This document shows, piece after piece, positions 1 through 12,138 of a stretch of DNA of 64,000 nt. This DNA is from Lampris incognitus. Taxonomy: Eukaryota; Chordata; Actinopteri; Lampriformes; Lampridae. The notes under the pieces were generated by a model. That model searched no databases, was not told where the DNA came from, and worked only from the letters and a program-made list of their open reading frames with translations. The translations under genes were made by a program, and so were the position numbers. Position 1 is the stretch's first letter; the number at the start of each line of letters is the position of its first letter. Location of the stretch: contig NC_079216.1 of NCBI RefSeq assembly GCF_029633865.1, positions 25,393,136 to 25,457,135 of the forward strand, written 5' to 3'.

Positions 1-100
1 TCCCACAATAAAACCACCTTTTTTGGATTTTGAAGTCATCCTGTGTCTGTCTGTCTTGGGTTTCGCCACACGGGTCGGGTTCTGGTGCGCGAGCATAACA
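1..100 (+). repeat. Possible 3' end of an LTR cut by the window edge
   Basis: A polyadenylation-type AATAAA lies at 7-12, followed by a T/GT-rich stretch and an end in gagcataaca, which has the terminal CA expected of an LTR. The 5' part lies outside the window and no partner LTR was found, so this is only a resemblance. Confidence 0.25.
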
Positions 101-1391
101 TAGAGGGGGTTAAAAGAGTTTAAAGTATAGGATTTTATAGGGATAAGGTTAAAATTTAAAATACATTTGCATCATAATATCTTAACTTGGCAGACAATTA
201 ATACTTTATTTACCTTTAAGGGGTAACCTACATAAAAACAAAACAGGGTTTATGTTAAAGGACCCAGGGCGCTGTATCAAGGTGATACCAAGAAAGCGCT
301 ACATAAATGGAGGCACCGCTGGAATTTTTTCTGCTGACTTACTGAAGAGCTTTGGCCTGTTGTTGTGACTTAAAAGGTAGATCCCTATTTATCATTGTGA
401 TTTAACCACACTAGTTTGTTATAACCACTGTTACCAACCCAAGTTCACTAAGTGGAGTGAGATAAATACTAAAACCAGACAAAAGTAGTAAACACCAACG
501 TGAAGAATAACCCTAAATCAAGACATGTCACTACTAGGAAATTGGTGTAAAGGGGAGGGAGTAGAGCTATCCCATGCTATAGTAGTTAAGCTGGTCCCCA
601 TAGACACCACAGTGGAACAAGTTGAAGAGACTGACAACCATTAAGTGTCACATATCGGGAAGAAACCCAAAAGCAGACGGGACAACCAGGTAAGAGAAGA
701 ATCCAGTCTTTATTGAAGTGACCGATCTCGGGGGTAGAGCAGGAGGTGGCTCTGTGGCAGGTAGGCAGGCAGGCAGAAGTCCATGAATGGCGACGTTCCA
801 GTGAAGACTGGTCCATAGTGGAGGCCTTTTAAGGGTGAGGGCAATTGCCGGGGTGAAGGGGGGGTCAGCAGGTGTCAGCTGGCGTAGCAGGTGTCAGCTG
901 GTGTAGTAGGTGTCAAGGGCGATCGCTTTGATGTCAAGGGCGAGAGGCTGTGACATTAAGGCCCGTGGAAGAGTGAAAGTCAGAGGAAGGATGTTCAACC
1001 CTCGACCTCAGTCACTTATGGTGCTCTGTGAGTGTAGTGAAAAGGTGAACATGAGAGCCCTTCCTCTAGATGTGCTCCCTGTTGGAGGAGGTGAAACTTG
1101 GAGGAGGCCGGCTTCCCTCTCTAGTAACCCTGACAACAGCCCCTGTCCCGACAATCTAGCTCGGTATTCGTCACAATATGTCTGGCAGCTCTTTTTTTCC
1201 GCCTTTTTGTTGTTTTTGTTTTTTGTCTGAATTTTTGTTTTATCTTGTGTGTATTTTGAATAAAAAACTGAAAATAAAATATAAAAAAAACCAAAACATT
1301 GTATCCAGTTGAACTGATTCAACCTTCTTTGAATACCTAATAAAGGACAATCTGTCGTTAAATAAAAATAATTGTACAGAGAACGTTCTCT
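101..1391. other. Non-coding, AT-rich stretch with a short tandem repeat
   Basis: No protein-like reading frame is convincing here. A 19-bp unit (caggtgtcagctggcgtag and a one-base variant) is repeated at 869-887 and 888-906, with a partial third copy beginning at 907. The rest looks like old, unassigned repeat-derived DNA. Confidence 0.4.
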
Positions 1392-2023
1392 TATGGAAGC
1401 ATAATGAACTCAAGTTCAAGTTCAACTTAATTGTAACTTCATTTTTCACTCGAGAAAAAAATGTTTGTTGTTCTGAATTAATGAGATTATCTCCGAATTC
1501 TGAGAACTGTTTTCACGAAAAAATCTCTATTCTATTATTCTAAATTAACAAAATTATTATCTCAGAATTCTGAGAAGTTTTCACGTAAAAAAACCTGCTT
1601 TGTTTTTCTGAATTAATGAGATACCTCAACATCCCAAGAGAAGCTTTCATTTACTCGAGAGCTTGATTTCATCGAAGCAAACATACCGCCTGTTTAATTT
1701 AATCAAGTGTTATGTTGGATTTGGTTTGAGACATTGGGAGATACTCGGGTCGGAGGGTCGGGGTGATTAGCAGCAGCAGCAACCGTAATCCATGAAGGTG
1801 ATAGCTTCTCACAGGATTTTGAGGTGTCTCATTAATTCAGAAAAACAGCAGAATTTTTTTCATGAAAACTTTATTTCAGAATTTTGAGATAATAATCTCA
1901 TTAATTCAGAAAAACAAGAACAGTTTTTTCCCCATGAAAACTCTTCTCAGAATTCTGAGATAATTTTTTCATTCAGAAAAACAGGGCAAACATTTTCTCA
2001 AGTGAATGCATTACGCTTCCATA
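1392..2023. repeat. Foldback (MITE-like) inverted-repeat element
   Basis: The left arm begins atggaagcataatg (1393) and the right arm ends with the reverse complement form cgcttccat (2014-2022). Both arms carry the same blocks in opposite orientation: ctgaattaatgagat, cagaattctgaga (itself palindromic) and cacgaaaa/catgaaaa. A unique centre lies at about 1640-1815. There is no open frame. This fits a non-autonomous foldback DNA transposon. Arm identity is moderate, so the element is old. Confidence 0.6.
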
Positions 2024-2278
2024 TTTTTTCATGCCCTATTGTTTTTAATTTCTTTTTAAAAGGTTTTAAGGACCAAAATGAAACTCAAAATATAAGTAAT
2101 CATGTAAGCTTTCAATTCTCATAAAAAGGATACACAAAATTGTGCACTTTCATCTTCATTCCTGTCTCTTTCAAGTGACCATTATGGTGCAGAGTGAATG
2201 AGGTAAATTCGCTGCAAAACCAGATGATTGATAAATACCCACCTTAGCCAATTCTAATAAATATAAAATTCTTAAATT

Positions 2279-2547
2279 ATAATTCTGTTATCCTCTTTCA
2301 ATGTTGTATTCTGTAAATTGTGTAAACACAATATCCATTGCACGTTTTCTGTCTTGTGAGAGAGATCTCTCCTCTGTTGCTCTCTCTGAGGTTTTTTCCT
2401 ATTTTTTCCTCCCTGTTAAAGGGCTTTTTTTTTAGGGAGTTGTTCCTTATCTGATGTGAGGATCTAAGGCCAGGATGTTGTCTTGCTGTTAAGCCCCTTG
2501 AGGCAAATTTGTGATATTGGACTACAAATAAAATTGACTTGACTTGG
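2279..2547 (+). repeat. Short interspersed fish repeat, plus copy
   Basis: The stretch runs from aattctgttatcc through a C/T-rich block and a TTTTTT run, and ends aaataaaattgacttgactt. A second copy of the same sequence lies in the opposite orientation at 4933-5201. The final part (tacaaataaaattgact) is a sequence I know as dispersed in many teleost genomes. It has no coding capacity. Confidence 0.65.
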
Positions 2548-2809
2548 CTTTGCTTAAAATTCTAAAACAGCATAAACAGGCAGAATCATTCAAGAATTTG
2601 AGACCAATCCAACTTGTAATAGATTCAGTTTCAGTCTAACCAATCATTCTTGCCTAACTGTTGAGATATTGCAGTTGTAATAAAGATTATAAAGCAAAAT
2701 ATATTCCATCTTTTTGTCGAATACCCTCCCAGTTTACAATGGAATACATCATTCATTCCCCTTGAAACCCTCACTGAAACTTGAAAACACTGGCAAGAAG
2801 ATTGCTCAC

Positions 2810-3094
2810 CTCAGGGTTGACATGTAACTGAAACAGCGAGGGTCTGCAGCACCTTCGTCTACCCCATATCTCTGTGTTGGCATAGAAATCGTGGTGTGGT
2901 GGGGCATCTAATGTTGCATAGCCCATAATACCATCTGATCTACCTGATGTAACAGTACCCCCATCAACATAGTAAAGATAATGTCCATGATCATCAAACC
3001 CTCCTGGCGTTGGCTTCCCACTGATTCCAGATGAAGGAAGTTTAGTCCTGAGGGTAGCCAGGTGAATGCCTTCATCGGCTGCTGGTAACTCCAT
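2810..3094 (-). CDS. Candidate exon of an unidentified gene
   Basis: The minus strand is open for about 95 codons from an ATG at 3094-3092 to a textbook splice donor (CCTGAG followed by gtgagc at 2809-2804); the frame stays open a little further into the presumed intron. The peptide has non-repetitive composition, with motifs such as GGFDDHGHYLYYVDGG and PPHHDFYANTEIWGRRR, and resembles a real protein rather than noise. I do not recognise the family. The ATG could be an internal methionine; AG acceptors also lie just upstream at about 3080. Flanking DNA is AT-rich. No neighbouring exon was found, so this could be a first exon, an internal exon or a gene relic. Confidence 0.35.
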
Positions 3095-3109
3095 TTAGAA
3101 TTACAGAAA

Positions 3110-4930
3110 GGCCTTTATTTCAACAAGAAAATTATGTTGAAAATTATTAATAAGTTTCCTAATTAGAGAAGAGTCAGTCGAGACAGCCAGATGGCTGGTA
3201 TGTAACCAGGTAATATGTATGAACAGATATGAAATCAATCCAGTTAAATGTTGGAAAAGTCTATACTTGCTATACTTCTCACAATGACCAAGTCGTCAGT
3301 CTTAAGTCAAGACTTTGAACATGAACATCAGGTTTGGTCTTATATACTGCACGACCTTAACCAAGTCAGGAAGAGCCGAAGGCCATGTAGGATTAAGTGA
3401 ATGATCAAACAAGACTCATTACAAAACGTATTAAGACTTCAGTTGCAATTTTAACCCTGCCAGGTTTACCCTTTCCTTCATGTTAGCTTGTTCACAATGC
3501 ACTGTACTGAAATGATAAATATGCACACATTTATTCTTGTAGGGGTATGTTGCATTCTTTAGTACAAAAGTTCAGTGTACTACATTCACTTTTAGCAAAG
3601 AAACTTTGAATTAGGCTACTGCAGGTACTTTAAGAAATTAAATTAAATTATCCCAAAAATTCTTACCTTTCTTTTTCAAAAGATAAAATGGAATCATGAT
3701 AAATTCATTGAATTACAATAATATTGTAAATATTGAGGCCTTAGATGTCTTCAAGGTCTAAATGTCACAAAATGTTGTCGCTTGTTTTTTGCTGTTGAAT
3801 ATACACTTTACTTCCCTTTAGTTCAGTATTGTTCTGTTATGTTCAGTTTTTGCAAATTAGTATAATCATGTTTCTATTCAAGCAATGCACTTAGAATTAG
3901 TGACTATTAATCTCCCGGGGGCTTCTGGTTAGAATGGGGATTGTTAATAGCATCATTACACACAAAGTGACCTAAGAACGAGATAACCTTGACTGAGACA
4001 ACAAAAGGACAAAGAGGCACAAGTGTGTTCCCAGTAATCACAGAAATAGTTTTAAGCGCCACTATATGTTTGCATTTGAATTTAGAATTACAGCTTGTTT
4101 TAGACTCATTTTCTTTAAGTTAAACAATAAATGACAAGGTCGAATGAAAGTGAAATGTAAAGCTAACCGTGAAGACATAACTTAATTAAGCATTACTGAA
4201 CATGATTTGCAAACTTTGGGAAAAAGGCCTGAAAACATGCAATCTAAAATACTTTATTCCCAATTGAAAAAAAAAGTTCCTTAGTTGCATTTAAACAAAC
4301 AAGCAATTGTTCTCAATTTGCAAAAATATAGTTGTCACTTGGTCCATTGGAAGTCGAATGACATTGTGTGAATTCCTGCTGGCTGGGAGTGTACCAACCG
4401 GGAGGAATTGAGAAAAATGTGTTATTTTCAAAAAGCAATGTGACAGTTCTTTATTATTATCATTTTACAAGACAAGTTTACAAGACGTTGCTCTATTAAT
4501 TGTATATGTTTGTACTGATTTTGACCTTAATTTGATTAACAGTTTTATTAGCTAAAGGTGGTTTAAGGCAATTAAAATAATCAATCATTGCCTTAATGTG
4601 GGCTTGTTAGTTTTCTCAACAACAATGATGAACTTTTTGCTACTGTATTTGCCAAAAGGTTTTAGAAGGTTCTAGATTCAATTATTGAAGAAAATAAATT
4701 CGAATTAATGAGTAAACGAGAAACGTCTTTAAAAACACAAGACTGGTTTTTGATCTTGTTGATAATTTTGACTTCATCTCTGACGATAGCTTTATACATT
4801 TCCTATACAAATAGAAAAAAAGTTCCATATGGAACTTAAAAGGGAGCCATCCATTGCTAGTTTAAGAACCACCAGTTCCAGTTCGAATCATAAAAAAAGA
4901 AGAAGTTTATTTCCAAAGAAAAACACGTAG
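3110..4930. other. AT-rich non-coding stretch
   Basis: I see no coding frame, RNA gene or clear repeat boundary. The composition is intron-like or intergenic. Confidence 0.5.
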
Positions 4931-4932
4931 TC

Positions 4933-5201
4933 AAATCAAGTCAATTTTATTTGTATAGCCCAATATCACAAAATACAGATTTGCCTCAGTGGGCTTTACA
5001 GCAACACAACATCCTGTCCTTTGACCCTCGCATCGGATAAGGAACAACTTCCTAAAAAAATAATACTTTTAACAGGGAGAAAAAATAGGAAGAAACCCCA
5101 GGGAGAGCAACATATGAGGGATCTCTCTCCCAAGACGGACAAGGTGCAATGAATGTTGTGTTTACACAATTTACACATTGAAAGAGGTTAACAGAATTGT
5201 A
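4933..5201 (-). repeat. Short interspersed fish repeat, minus copy
   Basis: This is the reverse-orientation copy of the repeat at 2279-2547. It starts caagtcaattttatttgta, runs through gggctttaca and gggagaaaaaa, and ends acagaattgtaat. It abuts a pentanucleotide microsatellite. Confidence 0.65.
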
Positions 5202-5255
5202 ATTAGATTAGATTAGATTAGATTAGATTAGATTAGATTAGATTAGATTAGATTA
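5202..5255. repeat. (ATTAG)n microsatellite
   Basis: About eleven perfect copies of the 5-bp unit sit directly at the end of the dispersed repeat to the left. It is not telomeric: the unit is TTAGA, not TTAGGG. Confidence 0.9.
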
Positions 5256-5257
5256 AC

Positions 5258-6037
5258 CACACGACCAATGTCTGTTGAATTTGTTTTCGGTACACATTCA
5301 GTACAACGCTGCAGCACAATACATACATGGTGTGCTGCCCCTATAAGATATTAGGCAGCGTGTTGACTGTGTGACGGTGTTTGTTTAATGTAGTTTGCCG
5401 TAGTTTGACTTGTACTTGAAGAGATTTGCAAGCACAGCTACTGTTCATTCTCCTCTATTATTTTTCTCTACCTAAACCCTAGATAGCGTAAGTCTGTAAG
5501 TAATCAGTGTTATTTGATTTGAGTGCTTACCTTTTTGTGAGAATCACCTGTGATAGTTACTTGTAGCAGTTTTCAGTTCGTGTAAAAAAGTTAAACCATG
5601 GCGATGCTAATTGCGCTAGCTTGTCTGTGTGATTTCCAATGTTAAGTTAGCATTCATGCTAATCGCTAGTTAACTGTAATAGCTAATGAATGATGATTAA
5701 GTTTTTGTTGGTGTGAGAGCAAGAAGGAAACATTATAATTGTGAATTTGTATTTTATTTCTATATTTCCGTTTCACAGTGCTTCTGACAGTAAACATATT
5801 TACCTGCTGTCTCCTGAATGTTTATTAAGGAACCTGTTAAGCTATCTGCCAAGCTAGCAATCGTGTCTTCGTGCTAAAGGCAGAATAGTGAAAAGACAGA
5901 CTCCTAACGGGTTACCTACAGAAAATGTGATCTTCACGGAAATACATAGCATTTTTCTGCCATTACAGCTGCAGTTAACAGGACGGATAAACTTGAAACA
6001 TGATCACAATGCTCCAACACCTCACGTACCAGTCAGT
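5258..6037 (+). other. Probable leader or LTR-side flank of the BEL/Pao fragment
   Basis: No open frame occurs. The stretch lies directly upstream of the BEL/Pao gag fragment in the same orientation and includes tgctgcccctataagatatt near 5330. No second copy exists in the window, so LTR status cannot be tested by pairing. Confidence 0.25.
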
Positions 6038-7268
6038 TGTCCTTAGCCAGTGCTATTGCAGCCAGAGGATGTGCAAAAGCAGAGGCTGCACGTGCCCAAG
6101 CATCATTTGCGCAAAGAGAAGCAGACATGACTAAAGCGCAAGCATACATGAAGAGGAACAACAAAAGGCTAAAGCAGAGCTTCAAGCCAGTCTTCACACA
6201 TTGCAGCTAGAGAGCGCAGCTGCAGCTGCCATCTCTGAAGCTGAAGTTCTGGAAGCAAGCTGATGAGGACGAATTAGGGGATCTAGATCATGCATGCCTA
6301 AAGAGCGACTATGCTGAGCATAAGTACATATTGAATTCAGTACCTGAATTTCACCAAGACTCAAAGCTACTAGAACCCACATCCTTACCAATGCACCAGC
6401 TAGCAATGGACGATGGTGAGGCAGCTAAAAGCTACATGGGGAAAATTAATGTGGCGTCAAGTGAGATCAGCAACCAGAAATTCCTTGAATTACCTGCTCA
6501 GCACACATTCATACAGAAGGTCGATGCCACTCCGAATTATACTCAAAGCCCATCCAGGAACACCCACTTCAAGCTAGAGTATCCACATGATTCAAGTCCA
6601 TCCAAAGACACCTACAGTCACAGAGAGTGGTCACACAATACAAGACCATTCAGCAATGGCTACCGACTTCCTCAGCTGCATCCAGGTGCTGCTCCCAGAG
6701 CCAATGAGTCCAGTTCGTCAGCTACAACAGATTTGGCCAAATATTTAATACGTTGTAAAATGGTAAACTCTGGGCTTTTAAAGTTTGACAACCATCCAGA
6801 AAATTATTGGGCCTGGAAAGCATCTTTCCACAGTTCTACAGAGGACTTAAACCTGACATCCAGGGAAGAGCTTGATATCCTGTGTAAATGGCTTGGGCCA
6901 AAATCATCCAAGCATGTGAAGAGAATACGAGCAGTTCACATCCACAATGCAACAGCAGGTGTGAGCATGGTATGGCAAAGGTTAGAAGATTGCTATGGAT
7001 CACCGGAAGCAATAGAAAATGCACTCCTTAAGAAGGTTGACAATTTTCCAAAAATAACAGAGAAAATCAAAGGTTGAGAGAGCTGGGAGACATTCTTTTG
7101 GAGCTTGAAGCTGCCAGAGCAGATGGATTTTTACCAGGTAATTTAAAATTTTTTTTTTTACCAGGTAACAGTTTTTTAAAAACCCATCATACCTGGACAC
7201 ATCTTGTGGCATCACTCCAATTGTCCAAAAACTGCCATACTCCCTGCATGTCAAGTGGGTCTCTCTAG
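6038..7268 (+). pseudogene. BEL/Pao Gag, DUF1759-type, frameshifted
   Basis: The family packages element RNA as virus-like-particle protein. Codons at 6044-6175 give an Ala/Lys/Glu-rich coiled coil. The frame is then lost and regained, and the largest open part is 6331-7077 (248 codons). Its C-terminal half contains NYWAWKASFH, LDILCKWLGP and VWQRLEDCYGSPE, the recurring core of fish BEL/Pao Gag (DUF1759). A frame change near 7074 leads into RELGDILLELEAA, which also belongs to this domain. A T-run near 7150 then breaks it. The assignment rests on remembered family pattern, not on a search. Confidence 0.65.
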
Positions 7269-7387
7269 CATCTCGTTACAAAGAAAATCACCAAATATCT
7301 TACTCCCCACTCTCTCTCTTTGCAAAGTTTATTTGTTACCAAGCCAAGACACTAAATGATCCAAGCTTTGCTCTACTCACTGGTGGT

Positions 7388-8062
7388 TTGAGTATAAGTA
7401 AGACGCAGAAATCTTTTAAACCCAACATGAAAACGCCTGTTTCTGTCAGAAGGACGGAGGTCTCAATAGACTCTGACAGCAGCCATTACAACCCCCCAGA
7501 AAAAGGGGTGGTCGACCCAGACAAGCAATGCCCACTTCACAACAAACCACATCCCCTTAGAAAATGTAATGGTTTGCGGAGTAAATCCTTGCATGAGGGG
7601 AAAGCCTACCTTAAAGATAATAATATTTGCTTTAGGTACTGTGCGTCATCCTTTCACCTAGCCAAAGACTGTGCAAAAAATGTTCAGTGCAGACAGTGCA
7701 ACAGTGACAGTCACCCTAATTCACTACATCCAGGGCCGGCTCCATGGATAACCGGGGCCTCTGCAACCACAAGAGATCAAGGCAGGGAGCAAAGAGAAGG
7801 TGCCCCTCTAGCCCTTACGTCGAAATGCACTGACATCGGTGGGACTACAGTCAGGTCAAGATCATGAACCAAAATCTGTCTCTTCAGAGTTTACCCAGCA
7901 GGCCAGAGAGAGAGAGAGCTGGTAAAGCCTACACAGTCCTTGATGAGCAGAGCAATAAGTCCCTGGCAAGAACAGAGTTTTTTTTAGCTCTTTGGTATTA
8001 ATAGTGTAGCAGGAGTGGCCCTCAGATTTTGAGGTACCCCTACCCGAGGTAGAACAAAACAC
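7388..8062 (+). pseudogene. BEL/Pao Gag C-terminus, zinc knuckle and protease start
   Basis: The open part 7388-7867 encodes Cys/His clusters (CPLHNKPHPLRKC and CFRYCASSFHLAKDC, then CRQCNSDSH) that match the zinc-binding region between Gag and protease in BEL/Pao elements. It ends in SKCTDIGGTT, the usual entry into the protease region. Beyond 7868 the same family pattern (TVLDEQSNKSLA-like) can still be read but is cut by stops. It lies downstream of, and in the same order as, the Gag piece at 6038-7268. Confidence 0.6.
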
Positions 8063-9329
8063 AATGTTTGTTTTAAATCTTCAGGGTCTCCCATTAATGA
8101 AATGGATTGTTGTAAACTTTTATTTTGGGGGAACATTTTTTTTGGCTATTCTCTAGAACTACCCCAATTCTTGAAAAAGAGCCAAATTAGGCCAGTCCGA
8201 ATAGGGGAAGTGACAAAAAAGCCCATCACTTGTGAATGCCCACTCTTTTCTTCATCAAATTTGCTGAGGTATGAATCAGGTGTCTGCCCTACATCACCAA
8301 AGAGTCAGAATGTAATTTACCTAAAAAAAAATACTGAAATATAGTCCTGTAAACATAGCTTTAGTTTAGGCGCAAACTGTACTTTTGTGGCGATAGGAAA
8401 AGAGGCCTCCTTTACTTTCTCTCATTTATCAGAAAAACATAAATCCCTATTAAATATACCATTACTGAATTGTCTAGGATGCTATTGAACAATATCCAGT
8501 GGTTGTATGGAGATATCCAGTGCAGTTATATTGCACATGAGATTTCTTTAGACATACCCCTTTTCTGAAACAGTCAAGTTAGGTCATTAGGTCATTCCGA
8601 ACGGGGGATAGGTAGCATAATAGCCTATAAGTTAAGAATGCTTATTGCTCACTATGATGGTCATATTTGGAGAGCGAAAGACCATTAAACCAAACTATTT
8701 ACCTGAGTAGAGTAGGCTATCTCCTACCTAAATCCAAGTTGTCCTGACATGACAAAATAATACAAGTATGATAGTAATTATAAGACTAATAATATATTTA
8801 TTTTATATTATGTAGCACCAAATCTCAAAGGGCTTTACATAATTTAATAAACAAAAACAGGAGAACGGACTAGGTGGCTGCTCATTTGACCTGTATATGG
8901 ACACTTGTTTCACATCCAAACTCCAAATATCCAGATATGAAATATCAGCCCTTTGTAGAACGTATTATGGCCCTGCCAACTTTTTGTGCCTGTGTTTGGG
9001 AGTCTGGGGCACGTTCACAAGCTTGTACTCCGTGGACTGCAATTTGGGGGATTGCAAAAGGCTAAGGCAAAAAAAAAAAACCCAAAAAACTGTCTAAATA
9101 TTGTTCAGTCTCAGCCACCATAGGCAGCCTTTCTATTTGGAGACGACCATGTTTCATACATCCTTGAGTGCTGATCATGTTTTCATGTCATTGTCTATTT
9201 GTCAGATTAAGCTATCACTATGCTACCTTTTTTCCTCATCTGTGTCTCATATTGCAAACTTATTCCAAAGTATTTGGATCTTTCATTGTTGCTGCGCGCA
9301 CGTAAGATGTGAGTCTGTAAGAGGTCACA
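8063..9329. other. Non-coding stretch with a degenerate duplication
   Basis: No credible gene occurs. Two related segments near 8185-8225 (ccaaattaggccagtccgaa) and 8571-8610 (caagttaggtcattaggtca) suggest an old duplication about 400 bp apart. A short piece at about 8780-8845 resembles a dispersed fish repeat (cacc, then aaatctcaaagggctttac). Confidence 0.35.
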
Positions 9330-9505
9330 TATTACGGAGCCCGGGAGGTGACATGGGAGTATTTTTTTAACTCGCACGCACGCATTATTAAGTCGCACGC
9401 TCAATTAAGTAAATTGCACGCACGCTTTAGTAAGTTGTGTGCGCGCTTTAATATGTCAAGGGCGCGCTTTATGTAAGTCGCACGCACACTTTAAGTAAGT
9501 CGCAC
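9330..9505 (+). repeat. Terminal-type repeat rich in CGCACGC, plus-oriented copy
   Basis: It begins ttacggagcccgggaggtga and continues as about six degenerate repeats of aagtcgcacgcacgcttta. A related copy lies in opposite orientation at 49270-49450, next to a transposon-associated gene remnant. It probably is the end of a DNA transposon. Confidence 0.5.
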
Positions 9506-9570
9506 GCACCGCCGCCCGCTGGCTCTGATCCGATCTACGCTTGGCGGGAGCTCCACTTCAGAGAACGCAC

Positions 9571-9642
9571 ACAGAGAACGTGGCGACGTCACATCTGAAT
9601 GTAGCGTAATACAATGAGTAAGGGCGCCATCAAATAACAACA
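9571..9642 (-). repeat. Copia-1 3' LTR, truncated
   Basis: acgtggcgacgtc followed by acatctgaatgt and agggcgccatcaaataacaa matches the other LTR. On the minus strand the LTR starts TGTTGTTATTTG next to a purine-rich tract (gagtgggggtg). The outer part expected from the roughly 251-bp partner is absent, and CGCACGC-type repeats stand in its place. Confidence 0.75.
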
Positions 9643-9748
9643 CAACACCCCCACTCGCTCTTAGCTCATTGGATTACCTGGAAAACAAAACAACAACAAA
9701 CTAAGGCTCCTTCTTTACCTTGACAATGAGAACACACTCTTTGCACTT

Positions 9749-12121
9749 CTAAGTGCCAAACATGTCTTGAGCAAACCTCTTTAACTTTAGCTTGGTGGAT
9801 GGCTTTGTCATCAGCGATCATTTGCTCAGTGGGACAATATTCCAAGATTACCTTTCCATTATGTTTTTCTCTTGTTTCACACAGTGATCAGCGGGATTCT
9901 GTACAAAACAATTTTCACTCAAACATGTATGTAACATAGCATTCCAGTTTCTGCCTGACTGCTTTAGACCATAGAGAGACTTATGCAACTTGCATACTAG
10001 CTTTTCACACGTTTCTGACTTTTCTCATAACCTTCTGGTTGCTCTATTGATTTCACAGTCAATTGGTGCGTGCAAATAGGCCATCTTAACGTCCATCTGG
10101 TGTAAGACTAGATTCTCCTGCGCTGCCTTCTGCATGACCACTCTTACACTTGTCATATCAGCTGTGGGTGAGAATGTCTCATCGTAGTCAGTTCCTGGTT
10201 TCTGACTGTAGCCTTTTGCTACGAATCTCGCCTTGTACTTATCAGATCCATCGATGTCACACTTGAGTGTGTAGACCCATCTGCCCCCCACTGCCTGTTT
10301 ACCTGGTGGCAACTGGGTGAAGCTGAAGGTCTCGTTCTCCAGTGATCGCATCTCCTCGTTCATGGCATTTTCCCACTGCCTTGATTTGGTTGACGCTACG
10401 GCGTCCTTTTAGGTTTGAGGAATGTCGCATACTGCTCTATAACAAGAGTCCACCCATGTTTGCAGTTTGTCCTCTGTATCCTCAGTCTTGAATTCCTGTA
10501 GGTAAGCTGGTCTCCTCTTGGTTCGCGGTGGGTTCCTTCTGATTACAGTCTCAGTGACTTTGCCCGGCTGTGTGCATTCAGTCTGTTCAGGTAAAGTCCC
10601 AGAAACTCCACTCTGAACACCCCGACCTGTTACATTTTCCACATTTTCATCAACAACATATTCTTCGCTGTCGTTGACCCTGGGATGTACATTCCTATCA
10701 CCATATTCTATGTATGACTCAGGTGTTTGTGTTTCCTTTTCTTTGGCTGTCTTGGTTGTGAACTTCACCAACCTGTGCTTTTGGACCCTCTCTGTGTCTG
10801 GATAGTACACTAGATAAGCTGGGCTGTTTTTATCGTAGCCAATGAAAACACCTTGCTCGCACCTAGAGTCTAGCTTCCCTTTCTCTTGCTTGTAAGCAAA
10901 ACACATTGATCCAAATTTCTGCAGTTTAGATATGTTTGGTTTCTTGCCTGTGAACAGCTCGTATGGCGTTTTCTTTGTGCGCCTGCTGTAGCATCTGTTC
11001 CTCACATAAGCTGCTGTCTGCATAGCGTAGTTCCATAGCTTATCTGGTAACTCACTTTCTATCAGTAAGCATCTGCTCATATCATAGAGAGTTCGCCCAC
11101 CTCTCTCTGCTGTGCTATTTTGGTGAGATGAATAGGGTGCAGACGTCTTGTGTCTAATCCTATTCTTGGTTAACAGTGCCTGGAAGTCTCGGCTTGTAAA
11201 CTCAGTGCCATTATCTGAACGGATACTCTTGACTTTTCTGTAACGCGCTATGTCTGCTAAGAACCTTTCTGTGGCTTGCACTGTATCACTCTTGGACCTT
11301 AGAAAATACACCAACATGGTACCTGAGTAGTCATCTGTAAAAGACTGTGGATATCTGTACCCTTCTGTGCTCGGTGTTGGCGTGGCACTGGCTAAGTCAG
11401 TGTGGACTAATTCTAAGGGTTTCTTAGCCTTTCTGTCTGGCTCCCTATTTCTCATCTGGGTGAATTTGCCTTGTGTACACACTTCACATAACTGATCTGG
11501 TCTGACTGCACTTCCTTTTATCTCCATGCCGTTCACTACACCTTGTAACTTTTGTACATCTCCATAGTTACAATGACCCAAAATTTCATGCCAAGTTTGC
11601 ATGTCGTGACACCCTTTACATTGGTCAACACTCTCCTAAACAGTTGGCAAGTATTACAAATTTCCACTCTCGTGGATGTCAAACCTGCTACCGTCCTTGG
11701 TAACCATGCGATTGTCCCCTTTCTTGAAAGTGATTGTCGCCCCTCCGTTTGTTGCTCTTGCCACCGAAAAAATGTCATGTGGGTATGAAGGCATATACAG
11801 TGTATCCCGTAGCTGTGCTCTATGCTGTCGTCTGGTGCTGTCTAGTAGACATATCATCACCGTTCCTCTTCGTTGTGCTATTCCACTGCACTTGGTGCCA
11901 TCGGCTAACTCCACTGAATGGGTGTCAGGCTGGAATAAGTTGTCGAAGCATTTAAACTTTCCGATGTCTTTCACGATGTGGGATGTTGCTCCTGCATCCA
12001 CCATGATGCCTTTCATCTTCACGTTGTCTGGTGGTCTCTGATGCTTGGCCATGAAGAGATGGTCTTGGTCGCTATTTTGTTCCTCTGCGACTTTTCTGAC
12101 ACCATCCTGTTCCCAATTTTT
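9749..12121 (-). pseudogene. Copia-1 Pol: protease, integrase, partial RT
   Basis: Minus-strand pieces appear in family order. Protease (12052-11654) carries DAGATSHIV. After a frame change, 11602-10409 carries the zinc-binding WHEILGHCNYGD and integrase core D, SDNGTEF, HQNSTAERGG (D-D-35-E pattern), then KLDSRCEQGVFIGYDKN. A further change leads to 10363-10025, the RT fingers (RWVYTLKCDIDG, KARFVAKGYSQ, HQMDVKMAYLHAP). After ADHCV the text jumps within about ten codons to YCPTEQMIAD, the C-terminal tail, ending at 9749. The YVDD active site and RNase H are absent. The protease motif has Ala where Ser or Cys is usual. It is not functional as it stands. Confidence 0.85.
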
Positions 12122-12138
12122 CTTGCACAGGGATTCTT
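12122..12138. repeat. 17-bp TSD of the SINE, left copy
   Basis: cttgcacagggattctt is identical to 12609-12625 and lies at the A-rich (3') end of the minus-strand SINE. Confidence 0.9.

Larger units (their letters stand above)
6038..8062 (+). mobile_element. BEL/Pao LTR retrotransposon fragment
   Basis: Successive reading frames on the plus strand resemble, in the right order, BEL/Pao Gag (alanine-rich coiled coil, then DUF1759-type domain), a Cys-rich zinc-knuckle region and the start of the aspartic-protease (DUF1758) region. Frameshifts and stops separate the pieces. No reverse transcriptase, integrase or LTR pair is present, so this is a 5' fragment of an old insertion. Confidence 0.7.

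Noticed and set aside
910..1322. Overlapping 100-codon frames on both strands
   Set aside because: Low-complexity ends, no recognisable domain, and no splice or promoter context.
5202..5255. Interstitial telomere repeat
   Set aside because: The unit is ATTAG/TTAGA, not TTAGGG, and it abuts a dispersed repeat; an ordinary microsatellite.
9330..9505. CRISPR array
   Set aside because: Repeats are degenerate, without unique spacers of regular length, and the DNA is animal; better explained as transposon-end repeats.
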